A stretch of 64,000 nucleotides of DNA from Pseudomonas protegens (GCF_013407925.2 NZ_CP060201.1:5255001-5319000); one strand, 5' to 3'; shown: positions 48,401 to 56,986, numbered from the stretch's first letter. Notes: generated from the letters alone by a model not told the origin. Program-made: numbers and translations.

Positions 48401-50456
48401 CCGGGGCGTTTTCCTTGGCGTAGGCGTCGAAACCGCGCTTCTGGGTGCTGCTGCTGTCGTGCTGGGTGTCTGCGGCGGCCGCGACTTTGACCGTGCCCTT
48501 GGCGCTGGCGTCCAGTGCCCCCGCAGCGGCGACCTGGGAGCCGCTGACGGTCAGGTCCTCGGCGCTGTGCAACTTGAGGTTGCTGTCCGAGCGCACCTGG
48601 CTGCCGACCGTGGTGCTGTCCTTGTGCTGCTGACGGCTCTCATCCTTGGCAATGCCGAAGAACTTGCTGTCCTTGCTGTGGCTGTTGCGGTGGGAGGTGT
48701 CCTGCACGCCGTCGATGGTCAATGAACCCTTGTCGCTGATAACGCTGGCCTGGGTGCCGCCCCGGGCCTGGCTGCCGCTGATGCGCACGCTGTCGGCGCG
48801 CACGATCAGCTTGCCGTCGGCGTTGACCTTGCTGCCCTGGTTCTCGGTCTTGCCCTGGTCGCCGTCGGCGTTCTTGCCGAAGAAGCCACCGCCCACCAGG
48901 TCGCCGGAGTAATGCTGGTTGCTCTGGCTCTGCTGGCGGCTGGCGCTGGTGATGTCGACGTCCTTGGCGGCGAGCAGGATGTCGCCCTGGCTGTGCAGCT
49001 CGGCGCCCTCAAGGCGCAGATTCTGCTGGCTGTCGAGTTGCAGTTGCTGGCCGCTCTTGAGCTGGCTGGTGACGCTGCGCTGCTGGCTGCTGCTGTTGTC
49101 CCAGTTTTCCTTCCACAGGTGCTTGCGGTGCTGACCCTGGTCGCGCTGGGTGTGGGTTTCGGTGGCGGCGGTCAGTTGCAGGTCGCCGCCGCTGCGGGCG
49201 TTGAGGTTATGACCGGCTTCGACGCGGCTGCCCTGGATCCGGGTATTGGCGCCGGATTTCAGTTCGGCGTCATGCTGGGCCAGCACCTTGTTCCCGTGCT
49301 GGCGTGTTTCGCTATCGGTCTGGGTGGCGTCGTAGGTTTCCCAGGTGATGCCGATGGTGCTCTTGTCCCATTGCTGGCGTTTTTCCTGGAGCTTGCGGCT
49401 TTCGATGCTGCTCAGGGTCAGGTTGCGCCCGGCATCGAGCTTGACGTTGCGGCCACTGACATCGGTGGCGGCCAGGGTCAGGTCCTTGGCGCCGTGCAGC
49501 TCGATATCGCCCTGGCTGCGGACTCCGGCGCGGATCGCATCGAGGCTGTTGTCCACGGCCTGACCGCGGATGTCCAGATCACCTGCGGAGCTCAGCTTGA
49601 CCCCGTCGCGGCCGTCCACCTGGACCGCGCCGACGCGCACCCCGGCACCTTCAGCGGTGCTGACGATATTGATCCGCCCGGCCTGCATGGCGCCGAACAG
49701 GCTGGCGTCGATGCGTTGTTCCTGAGTACGGCTCGCCGGGTCGACGTTACGCACCTGGCCGCTGGGGTAGTCCAGCTGGTTGCGGCCAACGGTGACATTC
49801 AGCTGATCGCGGGCGCTGAGGGCGCCTTGGCTGTCGATGCGCGGGGCGATCAGGTTGATCGAGCCCTCGGCATTGCGCAGGCCGCCGCCGTGGATATCCA
49901 GCTGGCCCCGGGCATTCTGGGTGTTGAGCCCCTGCAGCTTGCCGTCCTGCAGTTCCGGGCGACCCACCACCAGGCTGGCGTTGGGGGTGTTGATGAAGCT
50001 GCCGCCATTGACCGAGATGCCGTTGGGGTTGGCCAGCACGAAGTCGGCGGCACGGCCGAAGATTTCCTGGGCGCCATTGAGTTGCGAGGCGTTGCGGCTG
50101 ATCACCTCGTTGAGGATCACGCTGGCCGCCTGGCCGTGCAGTTGCGCGTTGGCCGCCAGTTGCCCGGCCAGTTGCGACTGCCCGGCCTGCAGGGCGTTGT
50201 TCAGTACCACGCCCTGTTGCCCGACGTTGTAGTCCAGGAACTGGTTGTGGGACAGGCCGCCGGCATTGGGCGCGACGATGTTGACAATGGGCACGCCGCC
50301 CTGGTTTTGCAGTTGCGGGGTGCCGCCGGGGCCCTCGACCACGGTGATCCCGCCGGCCAGGGCCAGGGGCAGATGGGACACCAGCAGCAGGCCGGCGATG
50401 GTCCAGCGCAATCTGCCCTGGGGTGAAAGGTTGAATCTATGAGTGTTGTCAGGCAT
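45498..50456 (-). CDS. ExlA-like exolysin, two-partner secretion TpsA protein
   Basis: A 1652-residue secreted filamentous protein. Signal peptide to about residue 34, TPS secretion domain (about 35-280) with the NPNGI motif near 143, a long series of hemagglutinin-type beta repeats (about 300-1370), a lysine- and alanine-rich helical stretch (about 1382-1442) and a distinct C-terminal part. Its length is nearly that of the pore-forming toxin ExlA of P. aeruginosa PA7 (about 1650). It lacks the VENN motif, toxin domain and immunity gene of contact-dependent inhibition systems. One RGD is seen near 1066. Exported by the TpsB encoded just upstream. Assignment to ExlA rather than another hemagglutinin is by architecture and memory. 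Confidence 0.8.
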   Translation of the reverse strand: MPDNTHRFNLSPQGRLRWTIAGLLLVSHLPLALAGGITVVEGPGGTPQLQNQGGVPIVNIVAPNAGGLSHNQFLDYNVGQQGVVLNNALQAGQSQLAGQLAANAQLHGQAASVILNEVISRNASQLNGAQEIFGRAADFVLANPNGISVNGGSFINTPNASLVVGRPELQDGKLQGLNTQNARGQLDIHGGGLRNAEGSINLIAPRIDSQGALSARDQLNVTVGRNQLDYPSGQVRNVDPASRTQEQRIDASLFGAMQAGRINIVSTAEGAGVRVGAVQVDGRDGVKLSSAGDLDIRGQAVDNSLDAIRAGVRSQGDIELHGAKDLTLAATDVSGRNVKLDAGRNLTLSSIESRKLQEKRQQWDKSTIGITWETYDATQTDSETRQHGNKVLAQHDAELKSGANTRIQGSRVEAGHNLNARSGGDLQLTAATETHTQRDQGQHRKHLWKENWDNSSSQQRSVTSQLKSGQQLQLDSQQNLRLEGAELHSQGDILLAAKDVDITSASRQQSQSNQHYSGDLVGGGFFGKNADGDQGKTENQGSKVNADGKLIVRADSVRISGSQARGGTQASVISDKGSLTIDGVQDTSHRNSHSKDSKFFGIAKDESRQQHKDSTTVGSQVRSDSNLKLHSAEDLTVSGSQVAAAGALDASAKGTVKVAAAADTQHDSSSTQKRGFDAYAKENAPGTGQYRAGVRYQDEQRNDSSDSTRQQASSLTGGTLAVSAGEDIKVQGSDLAATAGDARLSGKTVQLLAADNQTQKHSDSTTTGGGFYYTGGLDRAGNGLEVAHTSSQDRSSKSTAQTSNIAASGNLTINAGNRLTTEGAQVKAGGALQVNAAEIDNRAARNSESSSHQENNWAVDVGANVEYKGVTRPIEKAIQGVAQRKFHQPGVLDALEQPNVGLDVDVSHQNRQRSESTSSAVVSQLSGAQVAVKADGQLKDQGTQYRATDGAVQINAGSLLASAASDTHSSSEQAVDAKVGVRVYTNTGEDLNIRGSGAGGSSNVTSSTEKAQVGSYAGSQGVDIKVGGDASFEGSQFNGGLGGVNIKTDGQLALNQANDRQSSSNSSLRGDASLSLGTTPGSSGTNLNVGAGLQLDHKSLEQQDSQARVASIQGQGPVNLKSASDLTLQGTQIGNAARPTGDITLDAGGKLDLQAAVDTHHSQGSNLGGGLTAGGSKTSSEQSSGKSVNLSANFNIGRVNENDQSQRGAQLYSQGQVRLGSAAEGDSAIHLQGTRIDAAKVVLDAAQGGIYQESAQSTQAHNNWGLTLGAGGSMGKTTLADAGEHDSPKVDRGINARAKIDVDQRQNTTQHNSLIKADQVTLNSAGNVHLAGANIDAQRLDGAIGGDLNIESRQDRLRNTQVNIDAKLEVAKNQPGLVDKLAKPAGPLKDDLKAKAEKGFDKHREKLENAVDKGLEKVSSAKDSVVARASDAKEHLGEKLSRSGSYDVNPEPRGAIGNGVAKAKHYLADKADAVGNRFSSLKERFWPITSDSYSVSEKNTAGSKVANTAEGVLFGDKSGQTSYTPTLNLNLSHERKNRVEQASGISTQQGVDLKVSGETRLTGARIGASEGRVELGGSKVSKTDLAGSELRVDVGANLSKSPVNVALGSASELTRKQDDATRQDQAFNLGPLRIGGHTDSQLLQAGIDQQTP

Positions 50457-50558
50457 GAGAACCTCGTGCTGAGTAGGTGAGCCGGGCGTTGCCTTCTAGA
50501 GGGGCGACGGCGCGTTGTGCTCAGGTTCATCGGGTATTTCAGGCTAATCGGCGGTTGA

Positions 50559-52286
50559 TCAAATCTGCAGGCTGAACCTGGCCAGCCAGACTTCCGGCTC
50601 CGTTCGGAACCCCTCTGGAGTGGTGAGGCTGCGTTGGTAGTCCAGGTCGACCTGGAGGTTTTTCCAGGCCAGGTTGAGGCCCAGGCTGGCGCCACTCAGG
50701 TGCTTGCTTTGGGCCCCGTGCTCGGCCTTGATCCAGCCGTTGTCCAGGCCCAGGCGCGGGGTGATCTTGAGCGGCAGGTCGCTGTTGAGCGGAAGGCGCA
50801 GGGTGTTGCGCCACACCGCGCCGATGGCGCCGGAGGCACTGTTGAGGCGGTAGCCGCGCACCGCCGAATCGTCGGTGCCCAGCAGTTGTTCGATGGCCGG
50901 CAGCGGGTCCGGGCTGTACTGCGCCGAGAGCTGGCTCTGCCACTGCCAGCGCTGGTTGCCCAGCTGGCCGTTGCGCCACTGGCTAAGGCCGGCGCGGTAC
51001 TTGCGGAACTGCGCCTGGGGCAGGTTGCGCTGCACCTGCTGCGAGTCGCGGTCGGCGCCGAACCAGGTCAGGCCCTGGGCGTAATTGACGTCCAGGTTCC
51101 ATACCGCGCTGTCGAGCCAGAACAGGTTGAGCCCGGCCTCGGCCACGGTCAGGGTCGGGCTCTGGATCTGCAGGTGGGCTTTTTGCAGGTAGCTGTCCAC
51201 GTCCTTGTAGGCCAATTGCAGGTTGGCGCTGAGCTGGTGGCTCTGGTCGCGCCACAGCACCCGGTCGGCGCGGCCGCTGAGCATGTCGGTGCGACCGCTG
51301 TTGTACAGGGTGGTGCGGGCCAGCTTCAGCGGCGCGCGGTATTCGGCGTGGCTGGCGAACAGGCTGTAGGTCCAGTAGCCGTAGGGCACCGAGTAGAACA
51401 GGCTGCTGCTGCGGCTGTAGCGCGGGCCGTGGTTGAGGGTGTCGCTGTAGTTCAGGTTCAGCGCGTCGTTGATCTGCAACGGGCTGTCCAGATTGAGGTT
51501 GATCGACTGCCGGTCACGCCCGGTGCCGGCGCTGCCGAGGTTATCCACACCCAGGCCGAGGCCCCAGCGCGCGGCGCTGCCGCGCGAACGCAGGATGATC
51601 CGCGAGGCGCCGGGCTGGCTGCCGGGGGCGATGTCGGCGGTCAGGTCCAGGGAGCGCAGGCGGTTCAGTTGATCCAGGCCCTGTTCCAGGTCCCGCAGGT
51701 ACAGGGGCTTGCCGAGCATGCCGGGGAAGGCTCCGCCCAGGGACACCGGCAGGCTCTGGTCGGCCAGTTCGATGGCTTCGACATAACCTTCCTCCACCAG
51801 GATATCCAGGCTGTGCCCGGCGGCCGGGGTGCTGGCCAGGTAGGGGCGGCTGGCGATATAGCCGGCCTCGACATAGAGGCGAGTGATGGCCGCCAGCAAC
51901 TGGTTGATCTGGTTGACCCCCATGCACGGCGCGACATACGGCTTGATGTAGTCATTGAGCCGGGCCTTGTCGAACAGGCTGACGCCGCCGATGCGGGTGC
52001 CGCTCAGGGGCCAGCAGCGCGCGTCGCTGGCGGGCTGCTGGGGCAGGTCGGGGCTGGCCGGGGTGCTGCTGAAGCTGCCGCGCTGCATCTGCCGCTGGCG
52101 CTGTTCCAGTTGCAGCTGTTGCAGGTCGCGTTGCTGTTGCTGCTGCAGGCGCAGGGCTTCCTGGCCCGGTTGTACATCGGCCAGGGCCTGGGCCGGGGTC
52201 AGGCAGGTCAGGCCCAACCACAATCCCAGGCACCCGTTGCCCATAAGGGAGAAAAGGGAGCGGTCAGTGCGTGATGAATAGGGCAC
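50559..52286 (-). CDS. ExlB-like two-partner secretion transporter TpsB
   Basis: Outer-membrane beta-barrel that secretes the TpsA protein. The 575 residues have a signal peptide, a Gln-rich helix (about 45-70) that would plug the pore, two POTRA domains (about 85-230) and a 16-stranded barrel with the VRGYR motif of the L6 loop (SAVRGYRLNSASG). Length and order fit ExlB/ShlB/FhaC. The GTG at 52286 has AAGGA six bases before it; an ATG 14 codons downstream gives a shorter signal peptide. It lies 102 bases before the TpsA gene, in the exlB-exlA order. Confidence 0.9.
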   Translation of the reverse strand: MPYSSRTDRSLFSLMGNGCLGLWLGLTCLTPAQALADVQPGQEALRLQQQQQRDLQQLQLEQRQRQMQRGSFSSTPASPDLPQQPASDARCWPLSGTRIGGVSLFDKARLNDYIKPYVAPCMGVNQINQLLAAITRLYVEAGYIASRPYLASTPAAGHSLDILVEEGYVEAIELADQSLPVSLGGAFPGMLGKPLYLRDLEQGLDQLNRLRSLDLTADIAPGSQPGASRIILRSRGSAARWGLGLGVDNLGSAGTGRDRQSINLNLDSPLQINDALNLNYSDTLNHGPRYSRSSSLFYSVPYGYWTYSLFASHAEYRAPLKLARTTLYNSGRTDMLSGRADRVLWRDQSHQLSANLQLAYKDVDSYLQKAHLQIQSPTLTVAEAGLNLFWLDSAVWNLDVNYAQGLTWFGADRDSQQVQRNLPQAQFRKYRAGLSQWRNGQLGNQRWQWQSQLSAQYSPDPLPAIEQLLGTDDSAVRGYRLNSASGAIGAVWRNTLRLPLNSDLPLKITPRLGLDNGWIKAEHGAQSKHLSGASLGLNLAWKNLQVDLDYQRSLTTPEGFRTEPEVWLARFSLQI

Positions 52287-52856
52287 TTGGCATCCTTACT
52301 GTAAAAAGACCAAGTGACGAACAACAGAAAAGCCGATCGTTGAGGCTCAACTAGTGACGTCGCTTTAAGTTCTGCACGGTGAATATGAGGTGCCGTCGAT
52401 TGCTATATCGGTGGCCTATGTTCAAGTGCTCGCGAGTGACAATTCCTGAGTGAGAGCCGGGTGCTTCAATCTAGATTCAGGTATGACAAAAGGGTTGATT
52501 GAGTTGCAGTGCAAACGTTACAGCGCAGTGTGAAATTAATTGATCCGGGGGCGGTCAGCGGGGAATTAACTTGTTGAAATCGAGACTATCCGAAACTAAA
52601 AACTCGATTTGTACGTAAATTGTAAATGCATAGAAGGCTAACAAAATTTTCCTGTCGGCCTTGATTGGCAAGGGGTCCAGAGATTTTGTGAGAATCTGCA
52701 AAGGTAGGATGTTTGGTTGAATCAGGAACAGGTGTTCGATTTTGTGAAAGCAACGCAATATCTAAGACCTGAATGCTGAGTGTTTACGGCTAGTTGCTCT
52801 TTCTACCTGAGTAGTTGCTCTAATCCTGTTATTGGTTAATTGCAGTCATGTTGCTC

Positions 52857-52994
52857 GGGGAATACCTTAGAGTCGGATTCTTGAACCCGATGCCCGTACT
52901 GCCGAGTATTTTCTCCCCTGCTATTGGCGTATGTCCGGAGTGTGTCGGCCGCTGTTGCGGCGGCCGGGCTAGGGGAATCCCTTAGTTGCGGATT
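52857..52994. repeat. Pair of 23-bp direct repeats
   Basis: GGGGAATNCCTTAG followed by three variable bases and CGGATT occurs at 52857-52879 and 52972-52994, 19 of 23 bases identical and 115 bases apart. Confidence 0.6.
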
Positions 52995-53013
52995 GGATGT
53001 TGCCGGTCATATC

Positions 53014-53041
53014 AAGTGCCTGGCGCGGGCGCCAGGCACTT
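53014..53041 (-). terminator. Probable dgt transcript-end hairpin
   Basis: A perfect 13-bp stem AAGTGCCTGGCGC / GCGCCAGGCACTT with a two-base centre, 12 bases past the dgt stop. It has no T run. Confidence 0.65.
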
Positions 53042-53053
53042 GCGGGGCGAGGG

Positions 53054-54385
53054 TCATTGCGGGCTTGAACGCCCGGTCATTTCCCGGGCCATTTCACTGG
53101 CGTAGCTGTCGGTCATGCCGGCGATGAAATCGATCATGCGCAGGAACGAGGTGTGCAGCGGCCAGTTCGGGTCCGGCGCGTTGTTGCCCAGCAGATCGAG
53201 GATCCGCCGGTTCTTGAACGACGGGGTCTTGCCGCCATGCTGTTCCAGTGCCGCGCCGCAGAACGAGTTCAGCAGGATCTCCAGGGTGGTGTAGGCGCCG
53301 ATCTCGTGCAGGGTCTTGCGCTTGTCCTGGAAGATCTTGCGCCGCGCCACGTCCTTGGCATTGAGCACGCAGCGCTTGGCCGGGCCATGCATGTGCTCCA
53401 CCAGATCGCCGTGCAGGGTGCCGGCCAGCAGCGCGTCCTGCTGTTCGACAAAGGCCCGGGCGGCGGCGTTGGTCAGGTGCTCGATGGCCTTGCCCCGCAG
53501 GATCGCCAGGCGCCGCCGGCGCGAATCCCCCGGGCCCAGCTGGCGATAGGTTTCCGGCAGGTCGTCGCCCACCAGCCCCAACAGCAGGGACTCGACTTCG
53601 GCGTACTCCAAGAGGTCCATCTCCAGGCCGTCTTCCAGGTCGATCAGGGCGTAGCAGATGTCGTCCGCGGCTTCCATCAGGTACACCAGCGGATGTCGGG
53701 CCCAGCGCTGGTCTTCCAGTTGCGGCAGGCCGAGCTTGTGGGCGATCTGTTCCAGCAGCGGCAGTTCGCTCTGGTAGCAGCCGAACTTGTGCTTCTTGTA
53801 GCCCAGGGAGTCGGCGTGGCGCGCGGTCCAGGGGTACTTGAGGTAGGTGCCGAGGGTGGCGTAGGTGAGTCGGGTGCCGCCGTCGAACTGGTGATACTCG
53901 AGCTGGGTCAGGACCCGGAAACCCTGGGCATTGCCTTCGAAATTGAGGAAGTCCTGGCGTTCGGCCTCGCTCATCGCGTCCAGCCAGCCACGCCCGGCGG
54001 CCTGCTGGAACCAGTGGCGGATGGCGTCTTCGCCGGAATGGCCGAAGGGCGGGTTGCCGATGTCGTGGGCCAGGCAGGCCGACTGCACGATCATCCCCAG
54101 GTCGCTGGGATCGCACCAGTCGGGCAGGGCGTCGCGTAGCGTCTCGCCAACGCGCATGCCCAGGGAGCGACCGACGCAACTGACTTCCAGGGAGTGGGTC
54201 AGGCGGGTGTGGATATGGTCGTTGCTGGACACCGGGTGCACCTGGGTCTTGCGCCCCAGGCGGCGGAAGGCACCGGAGAAGATGATGCGGTCGTGGTCTT
54301 TATGGAAAGGGCTACGGCCGAGTTCTTCCGGGCTGTGCACTGGCTTTCCGAGGCGTTCGCGGTTGAGCAGGGTCTGCCAATCCAA
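53054..54385 (-). CDS. dgt: Deoxyguanosinetriphosphate triphosphohydrolase (dGTPase)
   Basis: Hydrolyses dGTP to deoxyguanosine and triphosphate and helps to set the dNTP pool. The 443 residues start [14 protein letters not shown] and show the metal-binding HD pattern: [10 protein letters not shown], then [15 protein letters not shown], and later [22 protein letters not shown] start at 54385 is supported by GGAGAG eight bases before it; the upstream open frame has no other suitable start. Confidence 0.95.
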   Translation of the reverse strand: MDWQTLLNRERLGKPVHSPEELGRSPFHKDHDRIIFSGAFRRLGRKTQVHPVSSNDHIHTRLTHSLEVSCVGRSLGMRVGETLRDALPDWCDPSDLGMIVQSACLAHDIGNPPFGHSGEDAIRHWFQQAAGRGWLDAMSEAERQDFLNFEGNAQGFRVLTQLEYHQFDGGTRLTYATLGTYLKYPWTARHADSLGYKKHKFGCYQSELPLLEQIAHKLGLPQLEDQRWARHPLVYLMEAADDICYALIDLEDGLEMDLLEYAEVESLLLGLVGDDLPETYRQLGPGDSRRRRLAILRGKAIEHLTNAAARAFVEQQDALLAGTLHGDLVEHMHGPAKRCVLNAKDVARRKIFQDKRKTLHEIGAYTTLEILLNSFCGAALEQHGGKTPSFKNRRILDLLGNNAPDPNWPLHTSFLRMIDFIAGMTDSYASEMAREMTGRSSPQ

Positions 54386-54490
54386 GGCGGGGTCTCTCCG
54401 AAAAAAAACTGAAGGGCAGAGCTTCCGGGTTCCCGAGCGTGGCCGCAAGAGGCGCATGGCCTGCGCTCATGTATCAACCTGGCCGACGCT

Positions 54491-54566
54491 TTCGCTGGCA
54501 AGCCAGCTCCTACACGGAAATGGCGCGGCCTGCGCCCCACCTGCGGGAGCCGGCTTGCCGGCGAAA
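54491..54566. repeat. Inverted pair of REP elements
   Basis: TTCGCTGGCAAGCCAGCTCC at 54491-54510 faces a REP copy at 54541-54566 (GGAGCCGGCTTGCCGGCGAA). A further 14-bp palindrome GCTTGCCGGCAAGC lies at 54601-54614. Confidence 0.85.
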
Positions 54567-54623
54567 GGGCCCGCAGCCCGTGCACCCATCGTGTCGCTGC
54601 GCTTGCCGGCAAGCGGGAGGGGG

Positions 54624-55787
54624 CTACAGGCCGGCGGCGTCGATGTCGATCAGCAGCAGGCGCTGGCCGTTGTCGAAAAATTGCCCGGCGGTCAGGCAGT
54701 ACTGGTTGCTGGTGGCGTCGCGGTAGGTGCTGGACAGGGTCAGGCGCCGCTCCTCCCAGCCTTCGGCCAGCAGGTGATAGAAGTACGGGCGCCACGACCA
54801 GTTGTGACCGACGTAGCTGCTGTCGGCCTGCCAGCGGTTATGGCGCCATTCCAGATTGGGCGTCAGTTGGGTGCCGTGGCGGTCGCACTGGTAGAAGCGC
54901 AGCAGCCAGGGAAAGGCCTTGACCTCGGGCAACTGGCTGATGGGCGCCCGGGCCTGGGCCCAGGCCTGCAGCAGGTGCATCAGCTCCGCCAGTTGCTGGC
55001 GCATGTGCATCAGGCGGTTGCGTTCGGCCAGTTTGTGCCGCACATAGCGTTCGCGCAGGCGGGCGAAGGGCTGGACGAAGGCATCGCTGGCGAACAGTCG
55101 CTCTTCGGCCCGGGCAAACAAAAAGCCCTGGACGTAGCGCGAACCGCACTCCAGGGCGAAATCCAGCTCGGCCTCGGTTTCCACCCCTTCGGCGATGATC
55201 CAGCAGCCGGTCTTTTCCGCCATCAGGGCCAGGGCCTTGACCACGTCGCTGCTGGGGCCGCCGCGGGCCGCGGCCTGGAACAGGCGCATGTCGAGCTTGA
55301 GGATGTCCGGTTGCAGGGCCAGCACCCGGTCGAGCTGGGAGTAGCCGGCGCCAAAATCGTCGATGGCGATCCGCGCTCCGGCCTGGCGGTAGCGCGCCAC
55401 CACTTCGCTCAGGCGCTGGCTGTTGCCCCCCAGCTCGGTGATTTCGAAGACGATGCGCCGCGGGTCGACACCGTTGTGCTGGATCTGCTTGAGGCTCGGC
55501 AGGGCCTGTCCGGGGCGCAGTCGGCTGATCCAGCGCGGGGAAATATTCAGGCTCAGGAACCAGTCCGCCGGGGCCTCGTGCAGGCGCCGCAGGGCGTCAT
55601 CGCGGAGCTGGCGATCAAGGCGCCGCAAGGCACTGGAAGGAGTACGCGGATCGGCGAACAGCGGTCCCACCGACGTCAGCTGGCCATTGCTCTGGCGCAG
55701 GCGGCCCAGGGCTTCGACCCCGGCGATCCGCCCCGTGGCGGTATCGATGAACGGCTGGAAGCAGGCGAGCGGTTGCCCGTCGATCAC
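54624..55787 (-). CDS. EAL-domain cyclic-di-GMP phosphodiesterase, YkuI-like
   Basis: A 387-residue cytoplasmic protein: an EAL domain (about 1-245) with catalytic motifs EALGR (Glu near 25), NISPRW, EITE, IDDFGAGYS, ILKLD and EGVET, all consistent with active hydrolysis of cyclic-di-GMP. It is followed by a helical link and a PAS/Cache-like C-terminal domain (YFYHLLAEGWEE, SSTYRDATSNQYCLTAGQFF) with the layout of B. subtilis YkuI. No membrane helix is seen, so the C-terminal domain would sense a cytoplasmic ligand. Confidence 0.9.
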   Translation of the reverse strand: MIDGQPLACFQPFIDTATGRIAGVEALGRLRQSNGQLTSVGPLFADPRTPSSALRRLDRQLRDDALRRLHEAPADWFLSLNISPRWISRLRPGQALPSLKQIQHNGVDPRRIVFEITELGGNSQRLSEVVARYRQAGARIAIDDFGAGYSQLDRVLALQPDILKLDMRLFQAAARGGPSSDVVKALALMAEKTGCWIIAEGVETEAELDFALECGSRYVQGFLFARAEERLFASDAFVQPFARLRERYVRHKLAERNRLMHMRQQLAELMHLLQAWAQARAPISQLPEVKAFPWLLRFYQCDRHGTQLTPNLEWRHNRWQADSSYVGHNWSWRPYFYHLLAEGWEERRLTLSSTYRDATSNQYCLTAGQFFDNGQRLLLIDIDAAGL

Positions 55788-55942
55788 AGGACCTCCTTAT
55801 TGGATTCTTGTGGGTAGGGAGTCGTGGCTGCCGGGTGGGCAGGTAGCAATCGGCCCCTGGGTAAAGGGGCCGATCGGGGTTGCATAGCAAGAATGCAGCC
55901 AGATGTGGAACCGCCAGTGTCAGGTCGGTTGCGCGGGGGCGG

Positions 55943-56284
55943 TCAGGGTTTGCGCGAGGTGCCTTGCATCGCCAGCCGGATCAGCGGCAACAGGCTGGTG
56001 CCCAGGCGCACCAGGCGCGTGAGGCTGCCGGTGCCGCCGCTCTTGGCGCCTTTGCCGGTGAGGAACCCCAGCAGGGTCACCACCGCCACGCCCCAGAGTG
56101 GTGCGTGCTTGATGCCAAAGCCTTCCTGCCAGCTTTGTCCCAGGCCACGCACCCGTTGCAGCGGTTGCAGCAGTTGCTGGGACTCGTGACGGATTTCCTG
56201 GCGATGCATTTCCATGCGCAGGCGGATCAGTACCTTGCGCATCTCCCGGCGTGAGGTGTTCTGCGGAATGTCGGGCAGGTTCAT
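55943..56284 (-). CDS. Small membrane-associated protein, third gene of YqjDE-like operon
   Basis: A 113-residue protein with a basic, helical N-terminal half (MRKVLIRLRMEMHRQEIRHE) and a short hydrophobic stretch in the middle (LWGVAVVTLLGFLTG). I do not recognise a family by sequence, but its place as the last gene after YqjD- and YqjE-like genes mirrors yqjK in E. coli. The ATG overlaps the previous stop (ATGA). Confidence 0.75.
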   Translation of the reverse strand: MNLPDIPQNTSRREMRKVLIRLRMEMHRQEIRHESQQLLQPLQRVRGLGQSWQEGFGIKHAPLWGVAVVTLLGFLTGKGAKSGGTGSLTRLVRLGTSLLPLIRLAMQGTSRKP

Positions 56285-56670
56285 GGCAGCAGGCGCTCCC
56301 GATCGTTGGCCAGCTCTTCGAGCGTGGCGTGGAAGGGCGAGGATTCATCGAAGATCGCCGCTTTCAGGCGCAGGCCGCAGAACAGCGCCGCCAGGGCGTA
56401 GAACACGCACAGGCCGATGATCCCGGCCAGGCGATAGCTGTCCCACAAGAGGATCAGCACCAGCGCCGACAGCCCCACCAGCAACAGCAGGGCAAACACC
56501 AGGGCCAGCCCGGCGAACAGCAGCAGGCTGACGGTGCGTGCCTTCTGCTCCTGCAACTCGATGCCGAACAGTTCTACGTGGCTGTGCAGCAGGCCCAGGA
56601 CCGCGGCGCCCAGACGCCGGGAGGACGCGCTTGGACCGCTGCCGGACGAAGTGGATTCGCCGATAGCCAT
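56281..56670 (-). CDS. YqjE-like membrane protein (phage holin 3-6 superfamily)
   Basis: A 129-residue protein with two long hydrophobic segments (about 45-70 and 75-102) preceded by LHSHVELFGIELQEQKAR, the pattern of YqjE/DUF1469. Such proteins interact with YqjD-type ribosome-binding membrane proteins. It overlaps the next gene and lies one base from the stop of the preceding one. Confidence 0.85.
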   Translation of the reverse strand: MAIGESTSSGSGPSASSRRLGAAVLGLLHSHVELFGIELQEQKARTVSLLLFAGLALVFALLLLVGLSALVLILLWDSYRLAGIIGLCVFYALAALFCGLRLKAAIFDESSPFHATLEELANDRERLLP

Positions 56671-56671
56671 A

Positions 56672-56986
56672 TCAGCGCCGCGTCGCCAGCAGGCCGATCA
56701 GAAAGCCCACGCCGGCAGCGATCCCGACCGACTGCCAAGGGTTGCTCTGCACGTAGTCCTCGGCGGCGGTGACGGCGGCCTGGCCGCGCTGGCGCAGGGA
56801 TTCCTCGGTCAGTTGCAGGGTTTCCCGGGCCTTGAGCAGGCTTTCGTGGATCTGTTCGCGCAGTTCATCGGCCTGGTCGCCGGCCAGGGTCGCGGTGTGT
56901 TCCAACAGACGCTCCGTGTCGCTGACCAGTGCCTGAAAATCCGCCATCAGTACTTCTTGAGCCGTCTTCGCCGTTTTGCGGGCCAT
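56672..56986 (-). CDS. ElaB/YqjD-like DUF883 membrane-anchored ribosome-binding protein
   Basis: A 104-residue protein with a long amphipathic helix (residues 10-80) and a C-terminal membrane anchor with the DUF883 signature AEDYVQSNPWQSVGIAAGVGFLIGLL ATRR. Relatives bind stalled ribosomes to the inner membrane in stationary phase. It is the first gene of the three-gene operon. GGAGAAACAACC precedes the ATG. Confidence 0.9.
   Translation of the reverse strand: MARKTAKTAQEVLMADFQALVSDTERLLEHTATLAGDQADELREQIHESLLKARETLQLTEESLRQRGQAAVTAAEDYVQSNPWQSVGIAAGVGFLIGLLATRR

Larger units (their letters stand above)
52287..53053. other. Large gene-free region upstream of exlB
   Basis: 767 bases of lower G+C sequence with no gene that I can support on either strand; the longest frame (67 codons, minus strand) has no ribosome-binding site and an atypical composition. 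It should hold the exlB promoter. It contains a small palindrome CTCGCGAG (52429-52436), a GACGTC-centred one (52353-52364), a direct repeat and the dgt 3' hairpin. Confidence 0.6.

Noticed and set aside
45810..48725. 971-codon plus-strand open frame opposite the TpsA gene
   Set aside because: A shadow of the TpsA codon pattern. Its A/V/L/G-rich composition mirrors the repeats; no ribosome-binding site and no recognisable domain.
52555..52758. 67-codon minus-strand frame in the exlB upstream region
   Set aside because: No ribosome-binding site, A/T-rich codons unlike the neighbours, no family resemblance.
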